A stretch of 64,000 bases of DNA from Linnemannia schmuckeri (GCA_029449235.1 JANATG010000002.1:3162001-3226000); one strand, 5' to 3'; positions 36,201-48,621 are shown, counted from the stretch's first letter. The notes: a model not told the origin generated them from the sequence alone. Program-made: numbers and translations.

Positions 36201-36569
36201 AAAATCAATGGTTTGATCTCTTGCACCTCCGACCGTGGGAGTTCATACAAACAAGAAAGAATAAAACACATGGAGTTATGTATGGGCGAAGTGTCGAGAA
36301 TCTACCGCCCGATCGGATTATTTACCAAGGCTGCATGGATCGATGGGGGATGCTGCGGCGGGCGGGACAAGAGTAGATTTTTTGGAGAAGGGAGATTTCG
36401 AATGACTGCTTGGGGAGGGGTCGATCTCTGCCAGGTTTGTTGCCATGGTGGTGGTATAGTTTGAGTAGGGGGAGGAACTTGAGGTCGGAACAGGATTCAT
36501 GGGTGGGCTTTCAGTCATATCCTGGAGCTGCAAGGTCGAGTCGCTTGCACGGGGCTTCTTCCAGAACAT
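27845..36569 (-). CDS. Large TRP/polycystin-like six-helix cation channel with propeller N-terminus
   Basis: Fourteen exons: 36569-36326, 36157-36082, 35969-35949, 35845-35800, 35692-35573, 35471-35408, 35315-35136, 35005-31600, 31496-31260, 31159-30991, 30880-30614, 30499-30385, 30247-30167, 30036-27845; all junctions keep frame for 2405 residues. Residues about 130-250 look like a beta-sandwich (GHYTLHWRVK, GFLVEHVEIRP), faintly like phloem-protein-2 lectin folds. About 251-1300 contains propeller-like repeats (ITVWDMSF, CTIWNLRTGS, LQIWNLPTH). Six predicted membrane helices follow at about 1391-1416, 1436-1458, 1467-1490, 1503-1521, 1533-1562 and 1627-1652, with a pore-loop candidate (FAALSATYFFLSGRYDP) before the last; that helix ends LNILIALMNDAFN, as in TRP-type channels. 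A coiled coil and a 600-residue Pro/Ser-rich cytoplasmic tail close the protein. Ion selectivity cannot be told from the sequence. Confidence 0.85.
30258..30296. repeat. A39 homopolymer in channel-gene intron
   Basis: Thirty-nine A on the plus strand, i.e. poly-U in the pre-mRNA, ending about 10 nt before the acceptor of the 81-nt exon that continues the last membrane helix. It serves as an extreme polypyrimidine tract and is likely length-variable. Confidence 0.85.
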
Positions 36570-38087
36570 GGGATTGAAATGAGGCCGTTAGGAGCGATAG
36601 AGAGAGAGAAATGATTTTTGTAACGGTCGACTGGGTTGATATAAAAATGAAATAAGACTCAGGCACGCGCTGTGAGAGGTCAGGTCTCAGAGGGGTGGTA
36701 TCAACGTTATGAAAAAAAAAGATTAAAAAAATGAAAGTAATGGAATTGCAAGGAGATGGGTAAAGACGGGAGATGCAATGGGATGAGAGTGAGAGAGGGC
36801 GATGGAGGATGAGGGAAAAGAGAAAGAGGAAGAGGGCGGGAAGAAGAGGAGGGGATCAGTGTGCCGCTTTGGTCATCAAGCAAAGGGTAGAGCTGGTGTT
36901 GACAAGAGTCAAGTTCCGCAAAATCCAGAAAAGGGTGGAGAGAAGGAGAAAGAAGGAAAGAGGGCGAGGGTGAGGAAGAAGGTAGGGAAAAAGGGTGAAG
37001 GAAGAGAGGAAAAGGAAAGAAAAGCGACAATGACTAGCAGAAAAAAAAAAGGTTTAGAGAACAGAAGGAGGACAGCCAAGACTGGGTTAGGCATGTAAGC
37101 ACGTCGACTCGTCGAGACAAGTGAGCGTCCAATGCGTCTTTTTTTTCTCTGTTGTTTGCTGTTGTTCGTTGTTAACAGTTTGTTTTTGGATCTTGTTTAC
37201 TTTGCTCGGTCCCCTTTGTTCAAGTGTTCTTCCTCACCCTTTTGCTATTTTGCTTGGTTGTTGTTTTTCCTTTTGGCACCCCCTGCGTCCTTTTCTGCTC
37301 TCATTCTTTACTTCAATTGCTCTCTGTCGGGCATCTTGAGATGCAGCCAAAGAAAATAAAATGTTCATATTGTTTGTCAACACAAAACAACACAAAGCAA
37401 CACAAAAACAACACAACACACCAAAGAGTACGAGCAATAATCTACATGAGAGCCCCATCGTCTTACTCCTTTTCTAAACCAAGGCAGGATATGTTGCGAT
37501 CATTTTTTTCCGCTACCACTGCCACGCCTCCAACGGGTCTGGGCTTCGTACCTTCAGCCCGCTGGGTCCTAAAAAATAATTCTAAAAGTTTAGTTGGACC
37601 TACCTGGGTCTCCGCGGACCTCCAAGAAAATGAGTGCTCGTCAACATTGCGTTAACAACTATTGCACTAATGCAATGCTATGTGTGTTCAGCAGACCATG
37701 CTTGAACGGCCATTGCGTTTGCGACTTGAGGCTCATACGCCATCTCCCTAATCTCCATTTCTCGACATGTCCATCTGACCTAACTCGTATTAGCCTTTTC
37801 TTCCCTGCATCGCCCCCTTGCTCTTTATTTCTAATGCTTGATGTTGTGTGCCCTTGAGCGCCGAGAATAGAGGTTCGAAAGGCGGAATATCAAATTAAGA
37901 CAACGCGGCTGTTGAAAGTCGTTTTTCGTTGAGGATGCGGAACAAAGATGACCACCTCTTGCTGTTGCTGGTTTTTCTCATCACTGCCTATCGAAGACAC
38001 AGGCTGAGAAAAAATGAAAATGCTTCAAGTCCGCACTCTCATGACCACATACATGTACCTATGCAATGCAGGAAAGTAAAGGGGGTG

Positions 38088-38127
<40 letters not shown>

Positions 38128-38988
38128 GAAGCAATATCCAAGGTGGTTGACGTTCAATTGAAGAGGGGAAAAAACATCATTGCTTAGTAGACACTTCTGC
38201 AACTCAGCGACCCGCATGGTCTTGCATGGTTATCTACGAACAGTTTAACCTGCACAACGGCTCAGCTCAGCCTGACTCTTACTACGGCGGACTATCATTG
38301 AAGGATTTGTAGGCGAGCTTTTCCTATTGAAACACAAAGTCAAAAAAATGCGACAAGGATTCTGATCGCGCTGGGAAAAGCATTTAAGATTATATCACGT
38401 GACAGTGGCATGAGCCACCCTCCAAGTAGGGTAGCGCATGGCTGAGGTGTCAAATGGAGATCAAGACGTGGACATTCCTTTCAGTCTTCCATTGACCAGT
38501 TTACTTAAGGAAACATTGCCGTAAGTCACCATCAAGGATCGCCCTCAGGAAATCTGGACACCGAACTCACCCACGACGCTTTGCGAGTAGGCGGATGATT
38601 TGATCGCCACCTCAAAGTAGTTGAGGTGGGTCATTGGACTCGTAGGTGTTTGTGTCCAACTGAGCATGCCGATGACCAAGCCCGACTTTAACGCGACATA
38701 CAAGGAAGCATATTAAGAACCATATTTGGATAGTTGTCGGGATCGACGTTTCTAAATTCAACTAAGCAAGCAAACAGGCGTCTTTCCTCTTGGCGGTGTC
38801 CGATTTCCTCATAGGGTCTATTTTTTTTGACATTTTTATCAACTCTATTTCTCCTTGAACTAGAAATTCCCACAAGCTGAGCTTCACCTTCACAACTAAA
38901 ACTGGATTCTTCCATAAGGATACGACTCGTAAACCACTCGCAGAGACTCTAAAACCATTCAGGAAAACGCGCCAGCGTGGACGACAGG
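36570..38988. other. Divergent intergenic region between channel and MYSM1-like genes
   Basis: Holds the presumed promoters of both flanking genes. The left part (about 36700-37090) is GA-rich, then T-rich to 37330. No gene with recognisable content. A T38 homopolymer is at 38089-38126. Confidence 0.6.
38089..38126. repeat. T38 homopolymer
   Basis: Thirty-eight consecutive T. No target duplication or element body is obvious beside it, so I do not call it the tail of a retroposon. Confidence 0.85.
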
Positions 38989-41900
38989 ATGGCAGAAGAG
39001 GATATAGATATCGACATTGATATCGATGGCGATGAACCCGACGATCAACTGAAAACCGCCAGTAGTGTCAACACTGCGGGTAGAAAGCCATTTATCAACA
39101 CATCAGGAATTGCGGGGATCGACAAAAGTGATCAGCCGCAGAAGGACGATTCCTATGGGGGCTCGGTGCCAACTGGTTCTGGTTCTGGTGTTGTAATCCA
39201 GAGCACTGCCAGCATAGAGTAAGAAGCGAAGACTTGGGATCGCAGTTCACTTCAATATCGGCTTAGGATGCTTTTGTACTTCAGTATGGGAACTAACTGC
39301 GGGTTTATTTCTCTTTAGGACAGAGTCGCCAATGGCGGATGATTTTCAAATCCCAGATTGGGTCACACAAGATGTAAGGAAGGTGTCTTGTGTTCAATTA
39401 CATCGTTTCACCAGTATTGTTCGCCTCTGACAAACGACTTACATGGTCCTAACATGTGGGAATAGTATCACGCGCAAGCAGGATTCGACGCAGGCGACAT
39501 GGATGAAAAATCAAGACAGATAATCGAGAGCATGTTGGCCGAAGAAGAGTTCTACTCAGGAAGACCGTCCAAAAAGCTCTCCAGCGCAAGTAACAAACAG
39601 GCAACATCTATCGGCGGATCAAAAGCGGCGGCAGTATCACGACCCAAGGCGAATACTGGATCGCATTCAAGAGAGCCAACAGATCCATCATGTAGCAGGA
39701 ATGGACATAAGTCGACCTCAAAGAGCACGCACGACTCAAAGAAACGCAAGAGCTCAGCAGAGCGGTCAGGACAAAGCAAAAGAACTGCGAGTGAAGGTAA
39801 GTCTCTTTTCCAGTTTAAGTAATCATGAGCTTTTCACTTTCTTGTAGGCTGTAAACTAAGTTCATCATTATTTTAGACGCTAGATTGAATGCCATCTCGT
39901 CCGTAGACCTTCCATCGCACAATACCCGCTGGACAAGCGAAGAGGATGACCGACTTCGGGAAGGAATTGTACGTTGTCATTTCAGGGTGTTTCATTACAG
40001 TTCGGTATAATGGCGAGACTACTCGAATCTTGACTAACACATGTCTGTTTTTGCAGCGTCTTCATGGATATGGAAACTGGAAGGCGATCGCCGCTGTGGT
40101 AGCCACGAGGAACCCGCTTCAAGTCAAGAACCATGCACGACATTTGTCAGTCTCTGATAGGGTATGATTTTGTTGATTATGCTACGCTATACACTGATAA
40201 CCAAGACTGGCAGAACAACTTAACAATGTCGTCATATGAATTAGGTGCCGCATGATGTTTCGACAAATACCAGCGACGGCGAAGGATTGGACAAGCGATC
40301 TTCTGCAGCCAACTCGGCAGATGAGGATATGACTGATCCCACACTTTTCAAAAAGAGGCACTCACGGAGTAAACGCGTGAAGCGGATCGATGCCAGCAGA
40401 AGGTCTGAGGCCGATTTTGATCGATATGGAGGGCGAGCACGACGCGCAAGGAGCATCACGTCCGAGTCAGGGAATGATGATTTCACTGGGTCTGAATTCG
40501 GTGCCACGGTAAGGAACAATATACGGGACACGTCAGAGTAATTTTGTCCGCGCACAGCTTTCAGGGATGTAGCGACGTCGACATAAAATCTAACATTCAG
40601 TTCAAAACATTGCTAGAGTGGCTACGACACAGACAACGACGACGATGCTCGGTCGATGACAAAGTCGCCTTCTCTGTCAGCAAAAGGTGGCTCGCGTTCA
40701 GGATCGATCGGCTTGGGCACACCCAGTCCTGGATTACGGCCGCTATTTTCATCGTCTTCGCTGTCATCTCCCTATACCCTGACTTCACAACGGACCGGCA
40801 TTTCCAGCATGGACGAGGACGAGGACATCGATGTCGACATTGAAAGCACGGACGAGGACGCTGCCAATCGCATGAATCTGGCAAGGAGCCTTCGACCCTA
40901 TGCCCGCAAGGCCAAATCCCGGTCGATATCACCCTTTTCAAACTCATCCACGCGATCACGGTTGTCCAGTGAATTTGATAGTCAGTCGGATCAGGATTTA
41001 GAGGACGATGATATGGATGAGGTTGTTGAGTCAGGAAACGTACGCAAGCGCGTCTCGGCAGCTTCTCCCGCCCTGTCCGATACCTTGGGTTCATCCAGCG
41101 ACCTCTACTCGAATCCGACATTCAACACCAGCGGCAGCAGTATCAACAGCATTGGGGCTGCGGGCAGCTTCAAGCCACTACTCAAGGACACGCAGTTTCA
41201 TTTACAGCAGCAACATCAGCAGCACCTACAACAGCTCCAGAAGGGCGGAACTTTGAGCCATATCTCAGTGGACAAGATGGTCAACTCCCCCAAAGAGAGG
41301 CGGACAGTGTCATTTGGCGCTGTGCATGTAGCCGAACTCCAGCCGGACATCAACTCGTACGATGAGGACGAGATGCATTCTTCCGAGGACAATGGATCTG
41401 CTAGGAAGCGAGGGCTGGCGCCGCTTTCAGAAACATCATCATACCTACACGGCTCCACAGCGACAGCGCTTCCGACAGGACTTGCACCTCCTGTTAACCT
41501 AGCTGGAATCGACCCCACTCTGACGGGAAGCATGGTCTTGCCTTCCAGTCTTCGCAACGGCCAGGGACACAGGATCAACGCCAAGCGGATGCATTCAAAT
41601 CAGGAAAGTGAAGAGGACAATTACGACGAGGAGGAAGGGTCACTTGGAACTGGACAGAAGAAACTCGCTCACCCTGCTGGCATCCTCAGTCTATCCCGCA
41701 AGGGTCAAAAGAACTTATCCAAATCGAAATCATACTCAGCATTGTCTACGCAGGCGCAGGGTGGTAACTCGAACAACTCAGCCTCACTTCTACATTACTC
41801 TCATGGACAACTCTCGATCACTCCCGCCATGACAATGAACTCGACCGCCATGGTGTTGCCGACCACCCCTCCAAACGTGACCCCGCGGATCCTGGACAAG

Positions 41901-44038
41901 ACTATCATCACCGAGGAGGAGACACGGGTGCATTCCGAGTTCTTTTGTAACAAGGCTAGCAAGACACCTGAGAGGTACCAGCGGATCAGGAATACGATCA
42001 TTCAAGCCTGGGAGAAATCACCGTCAACATATTTGACAAAGACAAGTGTGCGTTCTGCATTGAAGGACTGTGGCGACGTGAATGCAATCGGTCGAGTTCA
42101 CTCATGGCTGGAGTCGATCGGAGTTATTAATGTGGGCATGACAGCCTCTTCTCCAGGAGCGTCGTTGGCGAGACCCAGGAATGGAGGGAACAATTCTTCC
42201 AAGAAGCGTGGACAATCTGAAGATCGGGGCTGGTCGTCGTCTTCTTCTTCGTCTACACCCCGCCGGAGGAGTAATCCTGCGGTGTTTAACGATCTGGATG
42301 ATATGGACTCTGTGTGGGTGACGCCTCCCCTCAGACGGCGTAGAGTTCGAAACGAGCGTGGCGAGTGGTAAGTCGCGGTAGCTTTGTCATTGGTTGGAAC
42401 GTACTGGGTGGTACAGTCGCAGTATCTGACATTATTTTTAACAATGTGTTAGGGTGAACGAGAGCGACCTGGAGGGGCACGTCATAGAGCACAATGTACA
42501 TAACACCAAGGACGAGAAGCGTTCTGGCTCATCACGAAGATCAGATCGTAAGAGCACTGATATCTTCCAGCTCGACGATGAGGCCTTTTTCGAACGCTAC
42601 GGGATGACCAAGGAGGAGATGGAGGAAGAACTGGATCAGGAACGACTTGCCGCCCAGAATGCCAAATATTTCGCAGCATCCGAGCTCCATCCTGTCAACA
42701 ACAAGGTCCCGAGGAACCTGCGAGCTGGGCATTTGATTCGACAGTCGAACCGGTCTTATTTCCATGGTGACGAAGATGATGATGGAGATATGGAGGCGTA
42801 CATTGACGAGATAGGAGCAGGTGGGTCTCGGTCGGCAGGAAACCAATACGATCCCTTTCGGCTAGTGCCTCTTCGCAAGTACAATGCACACAACCAGGCG
42901 CCCTTCCGAGTCAAAGTCTCGTCTGATGCTATGGTAAACTTCACGGGTACACCGTGTTATTTTGACTGATATGTCACAAAAAAAACGCCGCTAATTTGTA
43001 TTGCGCTTTATATTTGTATAGCTCATTATGGACTTTCATTCTCATTTGGCCGAGACGGAAGTGATTGGACTCCTCGGCGGCCTGTACGACGAGGACGAAA
43101 AGATCCTGTTCATCCTGGGAGTCTTCCCCTGTCGTAGTATCAGCACAGGTCTACAGTGCGAGATGGACCCAGAATCGGACGTCGAGGCGAGATTCTTTTT
43201 TTCATCCAAAGGGTTTGTGGTCGTGGGCTGGTATCACTCCCACCCGACGTTTGAGCCCAACCCGAGTATCCGCGACATTGAGAACCAGTCCGAGCACCAG
43301 ACCATGTTCCGTCGCCATGAACTCAATGTCGAACCTTTTGTGGGTGTCATTGTCTCGCCATTTGATCCACGCAACCTGTCATTCCTATCTAAATTTCAGT
43401 TCCTGTCTGTCTCGGAGCAGGTCGATGAGCGGTTGAACTGTCGACTGCCCTTTAGATACGATCGTGAAATCACACGGACCAACGAGCTTTCGATGTCGGT
43501 CTTTCAGCAGTTGTCGGACTTGGTGCGGTATTATCGGACATATGAGCATCGTGTGGATCTGTCGCTACCGCTAAGGAAGGGTGAAGCTACTACGACGACG
43601 AGGTTGGACAAGTTGCTAAAATCAATTAGTCACCATATTTTTGTGGATGAGACAAACGCAAAGGCGTTCTTGAGCAAGGTCCGTGAGTTGGTGATTAGAG
43701 GGTTCCAGTTGAACTTGCCTCTCCATACCACTGCCTCCAGTAGCACTTCAAGCACTGATGCTACTGCCTCTGCATCCGCTCCCACATCCACATCTTCGGC
43801 GACACTGGCAGGACCACCCCTTCGATCGACAACGCCCACCGGCACTACCTCAACAACGCAATCAACATCGCAACCTACTTCTGCAACACCAATCCCCATC
43901 AACGATGGCACCACGGGAGGGAGTAGCACAGGAGAGATACAGTCTGACCCTACTACACCAGTCGAGGTTGTGATTGACGATGTCAACATTGACCAGACAC
44001 CCTCACCTCCACCACTCGCGCAGCCACCGCCACCATAG
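38989..44038 (+). CDS. MYSM1: MYSM1-like histone H2A deubiquitinase (SANT-SWIRM-MPN+)
   Basis: Nine exons (38989-39218, 39319-39373, 39466-39796, 39877-39968, 40057-40161, 40245-40508, 40617-42367, 42453-42933, 43022-44038) join in frame to 1441 residues. The SANT/Myb domain is at about 217-266 (RWTSEEDDRLREGI, GYGNWKAIA, VKNHARHL). A SWIRM domain lies at about 785-870 (HSEFFCNKASKTPERYQRIR, VGRVHSWL-like end). The C-terminal MPN domain has a complete JAMM metalloprotease site: Glu about 1116 in ETEVIGLL and HSHPTFEPNPSIRD with His 1175, His 1177, Ser 1185 and Asp 1188. This order is that of animal MYSM1 (2A-DUB), which removes ubiquitin from H2A. Long Ser/Asp-rich linkers make it larger than the animal protein (about 830 residues). 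The first ATG after the in-frame GTG at 38977 is used. Nuclear chromatin role is inferred from the domain set. Confidence 0.92.
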
Positions 44039-44130
44039 ATAATTGTAATAAATCACAATGCGACTGACAGCGAAATACAAAAAATAAGCAAAGTAACAAG
44101 CTCGGATTTATGTCACAGTATCTTGCATAT

Positions 44131-46251
44131 CTATGACGAGTTTACTGTTTTCTGAGCACGAGGACTCTTCATGGCTGCCTTGCGCTCAGGGGTTCCCAAG
44201 GTAGGGAAGAGCAACAATTCCTCCGGCACTAACGGCACCGCTCGTTTCATTCCCAATCGGTCGCCGGCCACTCGAATCAAACTCTCGACCTGCAGCAATG
44301 AGAAAAAGAACTCATGATCCAGATCCATAAGCTCGTTCAAATTTGTAGGCAACGCGACCGCTGACAGTCGGCCGTGAACCACCGTATTATCGATTTTGGC
44401 GCCCAAGAAAAATGTCACGTTGCGGCCGATCGACTGGAAGGTCATCAACGACGGGGTAAGTTCTAGGGTACCCTGTAGATGATCTAATGAATCCTTGGTA
44501 AATATAGCCAGTCGCAATATATCCGCGGCCGCGGCTTCTGGTGATGTGGTTCGCCCCTTGAGCTCACCATAGTAGACCTCTTCGTTATCACGGGTCTGTC
44601 CAATCACATCAGGCTGTCGTGATCGACCATCCTGTTGAAGCGCGCTTTTCCTGCTCCTTCCTGCCGTGGTGCTCGCGTTCGCACTAATATTAAAAAATCA
44701 GATAATACAAAACGGGTGTCAGAGTAGATTCCAATTTTCAAAACAACAAACATCTAGATGCATTGTTACTGTACCATGTAAACTTGAGCTTGTGTTGGAT
44801 GGACATGACTTCTTTCAGTATCGGAGCAATAACAGCGGTCATATAGTCAGACTCAGAGACTATTGTAGTCCAGTTGTTAAAGTGGCGGAAAATGTATAGG
44901 GCCATATAAAAGATGGGTGCAATGTCCTGTTCACGACATTCCGGGTATGATTGCAAAATCTCCTGAATTACTGGCTCCGTGTCGATATCCGCCATGTCCC
45001 GACTCTCACGTTTCGCTGCCAGCTTCTCCTTCAAAGTGGCGGATTTGAATAACTAAGTAAATCAAGAAAGAATTATGGTTAATGTATGTCAAGTAGACAT
45101 GGCAAATATGCGTAACAGAAATAAATAGTGTAAAAAATATATGGTCAGCCTTACTTGCATCCACCGCGCCCACAATTCCGTTGCATTATGTGCTCGCTGG
45201 ATGTCATTGTCTTCCATCTTTTGACTATAAAAGGTTTCGAGAGTCTGCTGAAGGATGGTCTTTGTTTCACGTGGTGAAAATCCAATATGTTTGTTGTTGA
45301 TATGAACGATCCCTGAAAGGAGACTATAATTATGATATGAACAGACAACATTACGCGTTAGTTGCAAAAGAAAATATGTATGTCGCTTCCAGTACAGTAA
45401 GTGATAAGGACGAAAGGCACTTACGCGATCTCATCAACATTCGAATAATCAAGACTGTCCTTTGTCTTGGCATCTTCATACAGCTCCGTGACACGCGTAC
45501 CCCAATCCTCCTTCAATTGCAAATGAAAGGTGTATTTGGGCCGATCTCTCGCCCAAGAAGGGATGCTGCCGCCTTTTTGAAGAGTTTTGAAGAGACTGTC
45601 CTGGAGGGTTGGCCCTGATGTAAAAAAGGTTTCATTTTCCTGATCCTCGAGCTCCTTGTGCTCCTTGACCGGAGTAAACTCCAGTGGAGCAGGTGGTGAC
45701 TCTGATTGTTTAGGCGAGTTTGACCCTGGGCGGTAGGGCGGTGTTCGGCAGGCCGATGAAGGCAACAGAGGTCCTAATGGCAAAAATAGTGCTGGTAAGA
45801 AGTCCACTTTTTCTAATTATGAACACAGGTGCAGAAAACGATAAAAAGAGAAAAGAGAAGTACCAAGTGTTCCAAAATCTTGTCTAATGGTTCTCCCAGA
45901 ATGCTCCAAAGCAGCGGCTCGATGAACATACGCGCTATCTTTGAGCAACTTGCGCATCTTATCATCGTCCTCCCGCTCTAAACGCTGCTTTCTCCGGTTC
46001 TCCTTTGACTTTGCCCATTCCCTTTCCAGTCTTGCCCCTGTCTGTCGTAAAATGTCGATGTCACTCTCCTTCAATTTAGGAATCAACACCGTTGCCCACT
46101 CGCTCTCCAGTTTCTTGACTGACAGAGTTGTGCCACATGCTGAAATGTAGTCAATAACACTGTATTTGGACGGGTTGGTTGAGACAAAGTAGTCTGGGCA
46201 CGCAAATCCTTTCGTGATGGTGATGATCGTCTGTTCGATGTTATTTTTCAT
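44131..46251 (-). CDS. Unrecognised protein with PD-(D/E)xK-like C-terminal signature
   Basis: Five exons (46251-45864, 45812-45425, 45323-45155, 45052-44775, 44683-44131) join in frame to 591 residues. I do not recognise a named family. The N-terminal part is charged and partly helical (ESEWATVLIPKLKESDIDIL and a Lys/Arg/Glu-rich segment after it). The last exon carries PDVIG, then YYGELKG 13 residues later, giving Asp 433 and Glu 448-x-Lys 450, the spacing of PD-(D/E)xK nuclease-like folds, followed by helix-rich sequence. Such domains occur in Crinkler-type and other expanded fungal families; assignment here is inference. No signal peptide or membrane segment. Its stop is 92 bp from that of the MYSM1-like gene, facing it. 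Confidence 0.7.
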
Positions 46252-46437
46252 TGTTGCAACTTTCTATGAATGAATGGAAACTGAGTTCTTGTCGAGTGTC
46301 GAAAAAAGATCCAAGTCCAGTATTGATTCCTGCTGTATGAGTATCTAGCGCAAGATGCAGAAAAGAGTCATTAGCATAAGCTTAAACAACTGCTCAACTC
46401 ATGTGGCGTTCCGAGGGAGGGGAAAAAGTGTTGTCAA

Positions 46438-46637
46438 GTACGGGTCCTCTGCTAAGGAGTGTACTTGACGCGTGTGGTCCAGCCACTGTGGGAGTCACCA
46501 GCGTTGCACCTAGCAATGGCGGTACAACAAACCTGGCTGACAAGCAAGAGAGATCGATTTCTCTCTCAGTCTCTCTCCCATCCGAGTCCACAGCGGAAGC
46601 TCTTTCCATAGCCAACAAACGTCGGAAAGGAAAGGGT
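46438..46637 (+). repeat. Short interspersed repeat, copy 1
   Basis: Shares with the copy about 260 bp downstream the words GCGTGTGGTCCAGCCACTGT, CATCCGAGTCCACAGCGGAA and CATAGCCAACAA in the same order and similar spacing. TGGCTGACAAG and CCGAGTCC inside resemble weak pol III A and B boxes, so a tRNA-derived SINE is possible but unproven. Confidence 0.55.
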
Positions 46638-46698
46638 ACATCACCACGCTTGCTTTTTATCAGTAAATGAAATTGAAATCGCTTCAAGTGAACTCATC

Positions 46699-46885
46699 GT
46701 ATACGAGTTCCTTTGCTGGAGGAATGCATCCGATGCGTGTGGTCCAGCCACTGTGGAGGTCACCAGTGTGCACGCCTCGCAGTTAACAGCGCGACAAGTC
46801 TGGCTGATGAAGGAAGACGGGTCAAGTCTCTTTGTCCATCCGAGTCCACAGCGGAAGCACTTGACCCATAGCCAACAATGATGTC
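46699..46885 (+). repeat. Short interspersed repeat, copy 2
   Basis: Direct-orientation relative of copy 1, with several small indels and substitutions. Boundaries are approximate because similarity fades at the ends. Confidence 0.55.
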
Positions 46886-47284
46886 GGAAAGGGTAGAGTA
46901 AACCACCAACCACGCGTTCTCTTGGAGTGTTCAAAAACAGGAAGGAGTTTATTGTTCTACAGTACCTGCCGTCGAAGGAGAAGACTTGAATCAGAGGTCG
47001 ATGACTGAGAAGTGGGGACAAGTGAAGGATTTAAAAGGATGCTTGCTCAAAGGAAAAAAAAAAAGGAGCTGGGTCAAAACCGAACATTAAAATCAGCCAC
47101 ATATCATTTTGAGCTGATTCAAAACAACCTTTAAGTTGATGGGCCACTGATCTTCACAACCTTTTGTGGACGATCTGTTTAATCACATATCAGAAAGGGC
47201 ATGCATAGACAAAGAAAGGCTAATAACTACCAAGCAAACTGCATGTCACTTCTCACCCGCCAAAACCTGTCCCCCAGTTGCCTC

Positions 47285-48325
47285 TTAGGGCTCTGGCTGG
47301 TCCTCAGGGACAGCATGGTGGTTAGAGTACCAATCAATCGAACGCTCCTCAAGACCCTTGAAGATCGCTGAATTTCTCCACTCGGCAATTGCGGGAATCT
47401 TCTCTACATTCTCCTTGACCTTCCAAAGCGACTCGTACTGTTGAAACCGATCCAACGCCATCTTACCCCAGGGCAATGACGCCAAGAAGTGGATAACGTT
47501 CGACAGATGGATGTCCGCCAGCGACAACTATGATGATAGTTGAAAGAAAGCAATAAAGTAAACGTGAATACATGACCAGAATTTCGTCGCGTATGTGCGT
47601 GCCTACAAGTCCAGCATCACTAAAAACAAGACGTACCTTGTTGCCAACATAGTGACCATTTGATCCATTCTCCTTCAAATGGTGTTCATGGTCCTCACAG
47701 AACTTTGTCAGCTGCCCATTCAGAAAATCATCACGAGCCTTCTTCCTCAGCTCTGGGCCGACAATCAGGGCGCTCGAGAAGCACCGTTCACGCAGGTAAT
47801 GGATGTTGGAGTAAAACGCTTGGATCGCGAGTGATTCCCATTCGTTGTCACCGAGGAGACCGAACCGGCCGGCCAAGAAGGTGTCAATGACGATTCCTTC
47901 CGCGAGGACCAGCTCTTTGCCTTCAAACTTTGTGGACGGACGACGGTCTTTGATCCTAAGGACTGGCAGGACTGAGAATACTGTTGGCACCGTGCCATTC
48001 CCCCATCCTTCAAACTAAGGTATATGAGTACGAGATGATGTGCAAATGACACTATTGGTTAGAGCGTCATTTAAAAGATGAGAAAGGTAATTGATGTTGA
48101 CAAGAGACAAAAAAAAACTTCAAAGGGGTTCGTTACGTCGGGATAGGTGAATTCGTAATGGGCCTTGCCGTAGACGAGGAGCTCCCTGCTAGTCGATCCA
48201 GAAGCGCAGAGCTCCCAGTAAGTATAGTTGAAGGAAAGATCCTTGTTGTCGACCTTCAAGAGCTCGGCCTTCTGCGACGACGTGAGGGACGAGTTTGAAA
48301 CGAAATCAAGTTTGGCACGAGTCAT
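47285..48325 (-). CDS. Glutathione S-transferase-like protein
   Basis: Exons 48325-48119, 48014-47637 and 47527-47285 give 275 residues with frame kept at each junction; the first donor (GTTTTT) is non-canonical beyond GT. The N-terminal thioredoxin-like part has YTYWELCASGSTSRELLVYG, as in sigma/alpha-type GSTs (beta strand, helix 1), and a cis-Pro region VPTVFSVLPVL before KELVLAEGIVID, which aligns with the glutathione-binding E-S segment of the fold. The second half is all-helical (NKLSLADIHLSNVIHFL matches the conserved N-cap/D motif of the GST C-domain). Cytosolic detoxification or prostaglandin-synthase-like activity is expected of the family; the substrate is unknown. A family-typical catalytic Tyr or Ser is not certain. 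Confidence 0.75.
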
Positions 48326-48621
48326 GATAATAAAAGTGTGCTTTGGATGAATTTGTGGAAGTAGAATTTGAAAGGGCCAATTGATGTTTAAAGAGACGCA
48401 GTAACTTTTCTGTTCTTTTATCCGCTTCCAAAATGGTGGCGCTTGTGTGTCCTTTTCATATTCGATGGATCAGTGGACAGGCACGATAGTGCAGGGAGAC
48501 AGCTAACCAGGGAGAATTTCTGACCTTTCTATTTGATTGGAATAATTGAGCGATGATGTTTGTGTGTAGTGCTGCGCAGTGACAAATTCACAAACAAAAA
48601 AAATTTATTCTCCCAGAATGT

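Larger units (their letters stand above)
46252..47284. other. Intergenic region with a diverged repeat pair
   Basis: Apart from the two related copies listed separately, the sequence holds the start region of the minus-strand nuclease-like gene on its left and the 3' flank of the GST-like gene on its right. No other gene seen. Confidence 0.5.

Noticed and set aside
37540..37630. GGTCC/GGACC inverted words around an A/T-rich loop
   Set aside because: Stem is too short and interrupted to support a MITE or structured RNA.
38041..38160. T38 tract as the tail of an inserted retroposon
   Set aside because: No target duplication, element body or coding remnant beside it; homopolymer runs are common in this genome.
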